Positions 44,484-52,673 of a DNA stretch of 62,850 nt are shown here, piece after piece (position 1 is the stretch's first letter; every line of letters starts with the position of its first letter). Source of the DNA: an uncultured Clostridium sp. (GTDB lineage: Bacteria; Bacillota; Clostridia; TANB77; CAG-508); the NCBI GenBank assembly GCA_900553755.1, contig USEX01000004.1:1-62850 (forward strand), read 5' to 3'. Under the pieces are notes generated by a model that had not been told where the DNA came from, ran no database searches, and was given only the letters and a program-made list of their open reading frames with translations. The translations under genes and the position numbers were made by a program.

Positions 44484-46040
44484 TTATATTTTTTCTTTTA
44501 AGTTATTTAATTGTTTAAAATTGAAATATAAATCTACCTGTTTATCTTGATGTATCTCTATTCTATTAATAATTACTTTCACAATTTCTGATGTTGGTCT
44601 ATTTAGACTTATAAAATCTTGTACAACACTTTTTATTTTTTCCGTATCATCTTGTTTTGCTTCTTCTTTTTGCTGTTTAATTTCTATGTATTCTTTTTCT
44701 TTTTGCTTTATTTCATTTCTAAATTTTTTTAATAATCTCTCATACATTTCTTCACTTATTTTATTATTTAATTTGTCTACATACATTTGGTCAATATTGT
44801 TATTTATCAATTTTATTTCGTTTTCTAGTTTTTGAAGTACTTTCCCATAATCATATTTAGTCATTCCCTTTTTTACTTCTAATTCTATTTTTTCACTATC
44901 TATTTTTTTGAATAAATTTTTAATATAATTAATTACTGTATCTTCTAAATTAGAATAGCTAAAACCATGTGATGTGCAAAGTTTTAATTTTGAATTTCTG
45001 CGATAATTATTACATACCATATAGTAATTACCATTCTTTTTTCCTCTTACTCCTATTTTGTGTTTGCATTCGTAGCAAAAAAGTAAACCATCTAATAAAA
45101 ACATATTTTTCTTCTCATTTCTATTGTAATTTTGAACTATTACCATTTTTTGAACAGAATCAAATACTTTTTTATCTATTATCGATTCATGTGTATTTTC
45201 TACAACTATCCATTTTTCTTTTGGATTTTGTCTAATTTTTCTATTTTTATAACTTATTCTACTTCTTTTATTTTGTACAGTTATGCCTATATAAGCTTTA
45301 TTTTTTAATATGTTTTTTACTGTTTTATTGTCCCAAAAAGTCTCTTTATTGTATCTTGATTTATTTGCTGTTGGAATATTGCTATTGTTTAAGTAATCTC
45401 TTATTGCCCCAACTTGATTCCCTCTAGATGCCATATTAAAAATAGTCCTTACAATTTTTGCCTCTGGTTCATAAATTATTAACTTATTTTTGTCATTTGA
45501 ATCTTTTATGTATCCAAGTGGTGTTTTTCCACCTACCCATTTTCCCTGTTTCTGCATAGTGTGAAGTGCTGTTCTAATTTTTTTAGATAAATCTTTAGAA
45601 TACATATCATTTAATATTGATTTGAAAGGGGCTATATCATTATTACCATTTGATGTTTCAAAAGTATCTATTCCATCTGTTACTGAAACATATCTTACAT
45701 TATTTTCCGGAAACCATTTTTCTATATATTCTCCTGTTTCTATATAATCACGACCTAAACGGGATAAATCTTTTGTTACAACCATATTAATTTTTCCGTT
45801 TTCTATATCTCTTATCATTCTTTGAAAATCTGGTCTATTAAAATTTGTTCCAGTAAAACCTTGGTCTATATATGTATCTATTAATTGGTACTTCCATCCT
45901 AGTTTTTGAACATATTCTGTTAGTAATGTTCTTTGATTTTTTATACTTTCACTTTCATCATATCCTCTATCTACATCTTCTTTTGATAGTCTTATATAAA
46001 TTGCTACCTTGTATATTGTTTTTTCTATTTGTTTAAGCAT
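44484..46040 (-). CDS. Large serine recombinase (TnpX/Tn4451-like integrase)
   Basis: The product is 518 residues. The catalytic resolvase domain begins VAIYIRLSKEDVDRG (Ser in the RLS motif) with VVTKDLSRLGRDYIETG. A recombinase domain follows (TPLGYIKDSNDKN ... NKAYIGITVQNKRS). A zinc ribbon comes next (LFCYECKHKIGVRG ... CTSHGF), then a coiled coil near the C-terminus (KLENEIKLINNNIDQMY). Such enzymes insert and excise transposons and ICEs by site-specific crossover. It starts behind GGGAGG. It abuts a truncated ZIP gene, which is probably the target it entered. Confidence 0.92.
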   Translation of the reverse strand: MLKQIEKTIYKVAIYIRLSKEDVDRGYDESESIKNQRTLLTEYVQKLGWKYQLIDTYIDQGFTGTNFNRPDFQRMIRDIENGKINMVVTKDLSRLGRDYIETGEYIEKWFPENNVRYVSVTDGIDTFETSNGNNDIAPFKSILNDMYSKDLSKKIRTALHTMQKQGKWVGGKTPLGYIKDSNDKNKLIIYEPEAKIVRTIFNMASRGNQVGAIRDYLNNSNIPTANKSRYNKETFWDNKTVKNILKNKAYIGITVQNKRSRISYKNRKIRQNPKEKWIVVENTHESIIDKKVFDSVQKMVIVQNYNRNEKKNMFLLDGLLFCYECKHKIGVRGKKNGNYYMVCNNYRRNSKLKLCTSHGFSYSNLEDTVINYIKNLFKKIDSEKIELEVKKGMTKYDYGKVLQKLENEIKLINNNIDQMYVDKLNNKISEEMYERLLKKFRNEIKQKEKEYIEIKQQKEEAKQDDTEKIKSVVQDFISLNRPTSEIVKVIINRIEIHQDKQVDLYFNFKQLNNLKEKI

Positions 46041-46112
46041 TGTTCCTCCCTTCTATGCTTGATAAAAACAATTTTAATTTAAGTTTTATTATATCTTATT
46101 TAAGACAAAATT

Positions 46113-46226
46113 TTAACGCTCAAAAATATCTTTTTTTAAGATATTAATTATTAAGTATTTTATTAATCCTTCTAACTCTTCACCTTTTTCATCGAAGTAT
46201 ATATTGATTTTGAAAGTTTCACTCAT
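46113..46226 (-). CDS. 37-residue small protein upstream of the recombinase
   Basis: A short frame begins MSETFKINIYFDEKGEELEG and ends ILKKDIFER. Its ATG at 46226 lies eight bases after GGGAGAG. It reads in the same direction as the recombinase, 72 bases ahead of it. The ribosome site and balanced composition support translation. It may be a small accessory or regulatory protein of the element; no family is recognised. Confidence 0.5.
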   Translation of the reverse strand: MSETFKINIYFDEKGEELEGLIKYLIINILKKDIFER

Positions 46227-46343
46227 ATCAACTCACTCTCCCTATACTATATATACATCTGCTTTCTTATAAAAATTCTCCCTTATATTAAAATTTATTT
46301 TTTAATTTTTTAAATATGTCCTCAGCTGTTCATAAATAGTTTA

Positions 46344-46385
46344 AGGGTAGCTATGCGATAGTTTTTACTATCACACACCTACCCT
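46344..46385. repeat. Two-tier hairpin upstream of the recombinase element genes
   Basis: The outer stem AGGGTAG (46344-46350) pairs with CTACCCT (46379-46385), and the inner stem GATAGT (46357-46362) pairs with ACTATC (46367-46372). No strong T-run follows on either strand, so it is more likely an element end, regulatory RNA fold or protein-binding site than a terminator. The rest of the 46041-46441 gap holds the 37-residue gene and nothing else I can identify. Confidence 0.6.
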
Positions 46386-46441
46386 AGTTAGTAAAATATC
46401 TATTAATAATTATTAGTTCTAATTTGCTTTTTGCAATTCTA

Positions 46442-48148
46442 TTATTTGATAATATTTTTTAATTCTTCCTGTCTTTTAACTTTTTTCGTTGATGTTTTAA
46501 TCAACTCTTCACTGCTTAAAAACATTTTTTGAATATGTTTATATTTAGGAAATGTTTTATTTAATTCTTTTATTTGTTCCCATATAATCTTGTATAATTC
46601 TTTTTCTGTTTTACCAGGATATTTCTCTGATACAATTTCTTTATCATATACTATCTTCACTGCTAATTTAACATCGTTTTTATCATCTTTTTCAGGTAAT
46701 CCAAATACCATTGATTCTAAAACTAATTCTTGTCTATTTAATATGGTTTCAATTTCCTCCGGAAATACTTTCTTACCATTTTTTAATACAATCATGTTTT
46801 TATTTCTTCCAGTAATATAAAGATATCCCTCTTCATCTTTATATCCTAAATCTCCTGTATAAAACCAGCCATCTTTTAAAACTTTATTTGTTTCTTCTTG
46901 CATTTCATAATAGCCCAGCATAACATTAGGGCCTTTAACTCTTATCTCTCCAATGTCATTTTCATCTTTGTTTACTATTTCTAGTTCAACATTTTTCATA
47001 GGAATTCCAATTGAGCCATTTTTCATGTGTTTATCATCTTCTGCTGCAATTACAGGTGATGTTTCAGTTAGTCCATACCCTTGAACCGTTTTAATTCCAA
47101 AATCATTAAACCCTTTTGAAATTAATGGATCAGCAGGAGCTCCTCCAGAAATAATAAATCTTAATTTTCCTCCTAAAGCATCTATTATTTGTTTAAATAA
47201 TTTTCTTCTAACATCTATATGAATTTTTTTAAATACCTTACTTATTTTCAGTGCACTATTAATAATCTCTGTTTTTCCTGTTTTATCTATTTCTTTCATT
47301 ATAGTTTTATAAATTGCTTCAACTAAAATCGGCACTCCAACAAACACCGATACTTTATACTCATTCAAATTTTTCTTTATATATCTTAATCCATCTGGGA
47401 ATACTGTCTTCGCTCCACATGCAAGCATTACAAGCATACATGTTGAGCCAAATATGTGATGAAATGGTAAAAAAGCAATATTTACATCAGTAGGTCTTAT
47501 GTCTTCACAAGTTTGTAAAGCATATACATTTGAAGCAATATTTCTTTGAGACAACATTACAGCTTTTGATTTTGAAGTAGTACCTGATGTAAACAGTAAT
47601 ATATTCATCTCATTATTCTTAATTTCAAAATTTACATATTCATTATTATTTCTAATTTGCTTTTTCCCTTCATTTATCAAATTAGATACTGTTTCATATC
47701 CACTAATATTTGACATGCATATGTAGTCTTTCAAATTTGTTTTATTATTTTTCTTTATTTCTTCAATTCTATCTACTATTTTTTCATCAAAAACGATGTA
47801 GTCTGCTTTGCTTCTTATTAAAGAATTTTCCAGTTCCTCTAACTGTAAATCCTTATCCAATGGTATAGATACTATTCCTCCAAGTAGATTAGCTAAATGA
47901 GTAACTATCCATTCATATCTATTTTTTCCTATTATCGCTACTCTTTTATTTTTTGCGCCTTTCAAATACATTGCTGTTCCTAATGCATTTATATCATCTA
48001 ATAATTCTTTATATGTAATATCCTGATATTTTATTTCTTTTTCATTCTGATGTTTAATTGTAAACGCAACATTGTCCTTATATATTTTAGCCGAGTTATA
48101 AATTATCTCTTTAATATTGTTAGATTCAATTATATCTTTGTTTTTCAT
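46442..48148 (-). CDS. AMP-dependent acyl-CoA synthetase (long-chain fatty acid type)
   Basis: The enzyme activates a carboxylic acid with ATP and CoA. The 568 residues have the AMP-binding motif LLFTSGTTSKSKAVML, FLPFHHIFGS, ISGGAPADP, QGYGLTETSPVI, WFYTGDLGYKDEEGY and the catalytic C-terminal KKVFPEEIE region. The overall form resembles FadD15-type membrane-linked synthetases. It lies 83 bases after a TetR-family gene that probably senses the same acyl compounds. Confidence 0.9.
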   Translation of the reverse strand: MKNKDIIESNNIKEIIYNSAKIYKDNVAFTIKHQNEKEIKYQDITYKELLDDINALGTAMYLKGAKNKRVAIIGKNRYEWIVTHLANLLGGIVSIPLDKDLQLEELENSLIRSKADYIVFDEKIVDRIEEIKKNNKTNLKDYICMSNISGYETVSNLINEGKKQIRNNNEYVNFEIKNNEMNILLFTSGTTSKSKAVMLSQRNIASNVYALQTCEDIRPTDVNIAFLPFHHIFGSTCMLVMLACGAKTVFPDGLRYIKKNLNEYKVSVFVGVPILVEAIYKTIMKEIDKTGKTEIINSALKISKVFKKIHIDVRRKLFKQIIDALGGKLRFIISGGAPADPLISKGFNDFGIKTVQGYGLTETSPVIAAEDDKHMKNGSIGIPMKNVELEIVNKDENDIGEIRVKGPNVMLGYYEMQEETNKVLKDGWFYTGDLGYKDEEGYLYITGRNKNMIVLKNGKKVFPEEIETILNRQELVLESMVFGLPEKDDKNDVKLAVKIVYDKEIVSEKYPGKTEKELYKIIWEQIKELNKTFPKYKHIQKMFLSSEELIKTSTKKVKRQEELKNIIK

Positions 48149-48231
48149 TTCTGTCTCCCCTTTTGGTTATACATTTTTTATAACATATTTCTTATCAATT
48201 GTCTTTAATTTGGGAGGTCAGTACAAAAATT

Positions 48232-48804
48232 TTATGCGTTTTTACTTAATGTTCTTGTTACACTATCTATAAATCCTTTGTAAACGCTCTCCACATCTAC
48301 TTCTCTATTTTTCTTTAATCTATATAATAAGCTAGAAACCGTAACTCCAAATATAGCAGATGCCGTTGCTTCAACATCACTTTCATAAAATTCTCCATTG
48401 TCTATTCCTTCTTGCACAATTCCTTCCAGAATTTTTATATATTCAAAAACAGCACATTTACATTTCTGGCTTCTTTTCTCTGAACCCCATATCTGAGAAA
48501 GCACCACATTTACAAAATCTTCATATTTAAACATTACTTTTATTTCAATTAAAATTACTGCTTTTACTTTTTCTAATGCCGTATTGCATTTTTTTGTTTT
48601 AATCTCTACACTATTTTTTAATAAATCCATTCCCTCTTTGAGCATCGTATCAAATATATCTTCCTTTTTTGGGAAATGGTAGTATAAAGAGCCTTTGGCA
48701 ACGCCTGCCATAGCTGTTATCTCTTCTGTGCTAGCATTATCATATCCTTTTTCTGCAAATAATTTAACTGCAGTATTAAATATTTTCCTTTTAGTTTTAT
48801 TCAC
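48232..48804 (-). CDS. TetR-family transcriptional regulator
   Basis: The product is 190 residues. It starts with GTG at 48804, six bases after AGGAGAAGG. The N-terminal helix-turn-helix is KIFNTAVKLFAEKGYDNASTEEITAMAGVAKGSLYYHFPKKEDIF. The remainder is a helical ligand/dimer domain. It sits between nrdD and the acyl-CoA synthetase gene, all in one direction. Control of the synthetase gene is the simplest guess, as for FadR-like TetR proteins. Confidence 0.9.
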   Translation of the reverse strand: MNKTKRKIFNTAVKLFAEKGYDNASTEEITAMAGVAKGSLYYHFPKKEDIFDTMLKEGMDLLKNSVEIKTKKCNTALEKVKAVILIEIKVMFKYEDFVNVVLSQIWGSEKRSQKCKCAVFEYIKILEGIVQEGIDNGEFYESDVEATASAIFGVTVSSLLYRLKKNREVDVESVYKGFIDSVTRTLSKNA

Positions 48805-48840
48805 TTCACCTTCTCCTTTCGATTGCGCTCCTCCAGAAAC

Positions 48841-50919
48841 TTAGTTTACGCTAGCATACCCCACATTTTTTTCTTTTAACCTTTTTAATATCGTTTCTAC
48901 CGCTTCTGGAGATTTTTCTTTTAGTCTTAGATTTATTATATGTCCTCCATTTGTAAGTTCATGATAAGGTGCTTCTATTTCTATTTTTTCTTCTAATTTC
49001 TCTCCTTCTGGAATATAAAAAGACTCTGTATAAAATTCCTTATCTGTTACCTTTTCTAGCTTTCCGTATATTGCTTTATCTAAAGCCATAAACTCTTCTG
49101 ATACTTTCTTATCATCCACGCCAATTAATACAAAATTAAGGTTATATTTATTACTATACTCATTAACTTTATTTCTCATAAAATCAATTATTTTTAGTCC
49201 TAGCTTTTTTGTTTGTTTATTTTGTGTACGGGTATATCCAGTTAAAGCAATTAAACATTCTTCTAACCCTAAAAAACCAATTCCCATACTACTTTGTTTT
49301 ATTACCTTTCTAATCTTGTCCTCTGGTTTCGCTTTTTCACCATCCAATAGAATTCCTTCACCTATTAAAAAAGGAAATTCATAAACTTTTTTATTTCCCT
49401 GCTTTTCAAACCTGTCCAATAATTGGTCTTTTACTATATCCATTTTTTCTTCTAGCTCATTGAAAAAACTTTCATAATTATCCGATTTATTGTTACTGTT
49501 TTTTATTCCTATTCTAGGTAAATTAATTGTTGTATATGATATAATTCCCCTTTTAGACGCTATTGCTCTATCATCATCTATTACATTATCCATTACTCTC
49601 AAATTCATTGTGTTATATGCAACTTCTCTATCGGGATTATTAGTCATATAAAATTTTTTATTATACGTTGAATCTAAAAAACTAAAATTCGGATACAATC
49701 TTCTGCTAGATATATCTATTGCTTTTTTATACAAATCATAATTTGGATCTTCTGTATTAAAATTTATACCCTCTTTTACTTTAAATATTACAACTGGTGA
49801 AGTTAAATCATAATCTATTGCATCCAATATCTTCTTTGTAATCAACCTGCCTTCTGGCGAAATATCTGTTCCGATATTAATGCTCGGATATAATTTTGAT
49901 TTCATTCCTCTTGAATCTATTGTATTTATATTATGTACAAATGCTTCAACTGCTTGTACAACAGTTTTTTCCAATTTTCTTAGTGTTGATTCATAAGCAA
50001 TTCTAAATACTCTCTTTAACTGTTCTGAGTCTCTTGAGTATTTGTCGAAAATTGCTATGTCAAACTTTATTGTTTCTAGCCTTTCAATTTCTCTTTCTAT
50101 TCCGTTTATAGCAGCAAATTTATCTAAATCAGTATACGCTAAAATATCATTTATTGTTTCTTGAAATTGCTTTTTAAATGTCTTTAATACTCCTGGCGCC
50201 ATATAATAATCAAATGCTGGAATAGATTGGCATCCATGCTGTTCTTTTTGGTTTAATGTTATTGCTATTACTGCTAATGCAGAATATGACATTATATTTT
50301 GTGGTTCTCTTATGCAAATATTTTTTGTTTTAAAGCCTTCATCAAAAAGCGATAACAAATTTATTTGAGAAGTTGTAGTTGTTCCCAATGGCATAAAATT
50401 CAAATCATGTATATGTATTTCTCCTGATTCTTGTAGCTCCGCTACTTTTTTCTTTACTATATAAGCCTTGGCAAACTCCCTTGAAACAGTACTTCCATAA
50501 TCTACCATTAACTCTAATGGAGTATTATTCTCATTTTCATTTGAAGAAGTTTTTAATGTTAAATCCTCTAAAGCTTTCAAGAATTTATGCTGCTTCTTCT
50601 CTTCCAAAAAAATTCTTCTAGATTGTGCTCTTCTCTCTCTATACTCAGAAAATGATTTAAAGACGTCCAAATAATTTTCTTCTCTTAGCTTTTCTTCTAT
50701 CATATCCTGTATCTCTTCTATCTTTATCTTATCCAATTCTAAAGTCATAATTTGATTTATAACTAAATTATAAACTTTATTTACATCATTTTCAGTGTAT
50801 TTTTTATTGCTCTCCTCATTTATACTATCAAAACCTTTTTTTATTGCCAATGCAATTTTTGTGCCATCAAAATCGACTTTTTTTCCATCTCTTTTTATTA
50901 CTTTAATATTTTCAACCAT
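48841..50919 (-). CDS. nrdD: Anaerobic ribonucleoside-triphosphate reductase NrdD, C-terminal glycyl-radical domain missing
   Basis: The enzyme makes deoxyribonucleotides without oxygen. The 692 residues include an N-terminal ATP-cone (VIKRDGKKVDFDGTKIALAI), the family core (GEIHIHDLNFMPLGTTT, active-site region PNFSFLDSTY, SSMGIGFLGLEE) and APYHELTNGGHIINL. The protein then stops at NVGYASVN. Normal family members continue for ~60 residues with a four-cysteine zinc site and the glycyl-radical motif (RISGY-like), both needed for activity. None of the other frames after the TAA resembles that tail. nrdG is also absent here. The gene is therefore probably 3'-deleted and inactive, or its tail is encoded elsewhere. 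Confidence 0.9.
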   Translation of the reverse strand: MVENIKVIKRDGKKVDFDGTKIALAIKKGFDSINEESNKKYTENDVNKVYNLVINQIMTLELDKIKIEEIQDMIEEKLREENYLDVFKSFSEYRERRAQSRRIFLEEKKQHKFLKALEDLTLKTSSNENENNTPLELMVDYGSTVSREFAKAYIVKKKVAELQESGEIHIHDLNFMPLGTTTTSQINLLSLFDEGFKTKNICIREPQNIMSYSALAVIAITLNQKEQHGCQSIPAFDYYMAPGVLKTFKKQFQETINDILAYTDLDKFAAINGIEREIERLETIKFDIAIFDKYSRDSEQLKRVFRIAYESTLRKLEKTVVQAVEAFVHNINTIDSRGMKSKLYPSINIGTDISPEGRLITKKILDAIDYDLTSPVVIFKVKEGINFNTEDPNYDLYKKAIDISSRRLYPNFSFLDSTYNKKFYMTNNPDREVAYNTMNLRVMDNVIDDDRAIASKRGIISYTTINLPRIGIKNSNNKSDNYESFFNELEEKMDIVKDQLLDRFEKQGNKKVYEFPFLIGEGILLDGEKAKPEDKIRKVIKQSSMGIGFLGLEECLIALTGYTRTQNKQTKKLGLKIIDFMRNKVNEYSNKYNLNFVLIGVDDKKVSEEFMALDKAIYGKLEKVTDKEFYTESFYIPEGEKLEEKIEIEAPYHELTNGGHIINLRLKEKSPEAVETILKRLKEKNVGYASVN

Positions 50920-50950
50920 TGTTATCTTCTTTCAAATTTTATTTATTTCT

Positions 50951-50979
50951 ATTTTATAACACAAACTCTACAAAATCAA
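50951..50979 (-). promoter_or_regulatory. SigA-type promoter for nrdD
   Basis: On the minus strand TTGATT (50979-50974) and TAAAAT (50956-50951) are 17 bases apart, about 35 bases before the ATG. It faces away from the tsaE promoter. Confidence 0.55.
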
Positions 50980-51001
50980 GAAAATATAACAAATATCTAG
51001 C

Positions 51002-51030
51002 TTGCAAATTTCGTGATATTATTATAAAAT
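51002..51030 (+). promoter_or_regulatory. SigA-type promoter for the tsaE operon
   Basis: TTGCAA (51002-51007) and TAAAAT (51025-51030) are 17 bases apart, upstream of AAAGGAG and the tsaE ATG at 51067. Confidence 0.55.
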
Positions 51031-51066
51031 ATGTTTGATTTATTTATGCTAAAAGGAGTTTTTATA

Positions 51067-51490
51067 ATGTATGAATTTATATCAAAAAATGAACAAGACA
51101 CAATAAATTTTGCAGACAAATTTGCTAATAATTTAAATAAAAATTCAGTTATAATATTAACTGGAGATTTGGGCTCACGGAAAAACCAAATTTACAGAAG
51201 GAATTTTAAAGCATTACAACTTAGAAGATGAAATCTCTAGCCCTACTTTTACAATAGTAAATGAATATAACACTCATAATTTTAATATATACCATTTCGA
51301 TTTATATAGATTATCTGATATAGATGAGTTCTTTGCCATGGGTGGTGAAGAATACTTAAATAATGGTGCATGCATATTTGAATGGGGGCAATTGATAGAA
51401 CCTATTTTGGATATTCCCTACACTAAAATATCTTTTTCAAGATCTAACGAAAACCCTGATTACAGGATTTTAAAAATCGAATCAAAATAA
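51067..51490 (+). CDS. tsaE: tRNA t6A synthesis ATPase TsaE, joined by +1 frameshift at CGGA
   Basis: TsaE is the ATPase partner of TsaB/TsaD in making threonylcarbamoyl-adenosine at position 37 of ANN-decoding tRNAs. From ATG 51067 (after AAAGGAG) the frame gives 37 residues ending ILTGDLGS, then meets CGG (51178-51180). Skipping the C completes the Walker A motif GDLGSGKTKFTEG, and the second frame continues to 51490: ISSPTFTIVNEY, IYHFDLYRL, EEYL and FEWGQLIEP. The total is 140 residues, normal for TsaE. Without the shift the product ends after 55 residues. t6A genes are generally essential in bacteria, so an active suppressing mechanism or a sequence error is needed. tsaB follows 15 bases downstream. 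Confidence 0.92.
51178..51181 (+). other. Candidate +1 recoding site CGGA (tsaE)
   Basis: TCA CGG AAA in the first frame becomes TCA GGA AAA when the C at 51178 is skipped. The restored Gly is the invariant residue of the Walker A GKT. This is the strongest single case for reading CGGA as one glycine. Confidence 0.7.
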
Positions 51491-51505
51491 GAAAGGATTT
51501 TTATA

Positions 51506-52222
51506 ATGAAAATTTTATCTATAGATACATCTTCTAAAAATTGTTCAATATCAATTGTAGAAGCTAATAACTCAACATTTAACATTATTGCTGTTAAAAA
51601 TAACTCCGATGAAAAGACTCACTCTCAAAAATTAATGCCACTTATTGATGAAATGTTTAAAGAAGTAAATTTTTCTTTAGATAATATTGATTTGCTAGCA
51701 TGCTGTGTAGGCCCTGGTTCTTTTACTGGAATAAGAATCGGAGTTGCAACAGTAAAAGCCTTTGCAGATGTAAAAGGAATTCCTGTTGTTGGAGTTACTT
51801 CATTAGAAAGTTTGGCTTATAATATTGAAGAAAACGGATATATTATCCCTATTATAGATGCTAAAAATAACAATTTATATTCTGCAATTTTTTCAAACAA
51901 AAATTATATTTATTCGACTGAAATAAAAGATTTTGCAGATAATATTGGTAATGCATTAAATATTTATAATAATTTTCTTGCTTCATCTCAAGAAAACATA
52001 TATTTCGTTGGTGACGGAAGCATTGCTTACAAAGATATTATCATTAACAATTTTCAAAATAAAAACATACATTTTTCTACTCAAAATTTACAATCTAGCA
52101 TTTCTTTAGCAAGATGTGCTTATTCTAAATATCTTAATGGATTTTATGGAGACTCTAATTCTATCTCTCCTATTTATTTAAGAAAGTCACAAGCAGAAAG
52201 GAATTTAGATGGAGAAAAATAA
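51506..52222 (+). CDS. tsaB: t6A synthesis scaffold TsaB
   Basis: TsaB is the structural partner of TsaD in the t6A complex. The 238 residues begin ILSIDTSSKNCSISIV and include CCVGPGSFTGIRIGVATVKAFA, the family hallmark. The ATG follows AGAAAGGA. It lies 15 bases after tsaE and overlaps rimI by 14 bases, the common tsaE-tsaB-rimI order in Firmicutes. tsaD is not in the window. Confidence 0.95.
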   Translation: MKILSIDTSSKNCSISIVEANNSTFNIIAVKNNSDEKTHSQKLMPLIDEMFKEVNFSLDNIDLLACCVGPGSFTGIRIGVATVKAFADVKGIPVVGVTSLESLAYNIEENGYIIPIIDAKNNNLYSAIFSNKNYIYSTEIKDFADNIGNALNIYNNFLASSQENIYFVGDGSIAYKDIIINNFQNKNIHFSTQNLQSSISLARCAYSKYLNGFYGDSNSISPIYLRKSQAERNLDGEK

Positions 52223-52655
52223 AATAGAAATATCTGTAATGAGCATAAATGACTTAGAAAGCATTCAAAATATTCTTTTAGATTCTTTTGATAATTTCTG
52301 GAGTTATGAAACTTTGCTAGAAGAATCGCATTCTCAGCTTTCTACTATTTTTGTTGCTAAATATAATAACGAAATTGTAGGTTTTACAGGAATAAAAAAA
52401 ATATGCGATGAAGCAGAATTGATGAACATAGTTACTAGAAAAGATTGCCGACATTATGGAATTGCATCTGCAATGCTTGAATACATTATATCTTTTTGTA
52501 AAAATTTGTCATGTATAAATTTAGAAGTAAATAGCGAGAATTCTATTGCAATTAATTTATATAAAAAGTATAATTTTAAGCAGGTCGGTCTTAGAAAAAA
52601 ATATTATAATAATATTGATGATGCAATTTTAATGACTTTAAAATTAAATAGATAA
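52209..52655 (+). CDS. rimI: GNAT acetyltransferase RimI-like
   Basis: The product is 148 residues. The GNAT fold shows IFVAKYNNEIVGFTGI, MNIVTRKDCRHYGIASAMLEYII (acetyl-CoA loop) and LEVNSENSIAINLYKKYNFKQVGLRKKYY. RimI acetylates the N-terminus of ribosomal protein S18 and similar proteins. The reading frame overlaps tsaB, so it is translationally coupled. Confidence 0.9.
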   Translation: MEKNKIEISVMSINDLESIQNILLDSFDNFWSYETLLEESHSQLSTIFVAKYNNEIVGFTGIKKICDEAELMNIVTRKDCRHYGIASAMLEYIISFCKNLSCINLEVNSENSIAINLYKKYNFKQVGLRKKYYNNIDDAILMTLKLNR

Positions 52656-52673
52656 ATAAGGAGGAATTTACAA

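Noticed and set aside
983..51181. CGGA sites as simple sequencing error or independent gene decay
   Set aside because: Not fully excluded. Ordinary error or decay should give different bases, deletions and contexts. All four are +C before GGA, the genes are otherwise clean, and one is expected to be essential. A base-modification artefact must still be tested in raw reads. In-frame CGG follows automatically once a C precedes an in-frame GGA, so this was not counted as separate proof.
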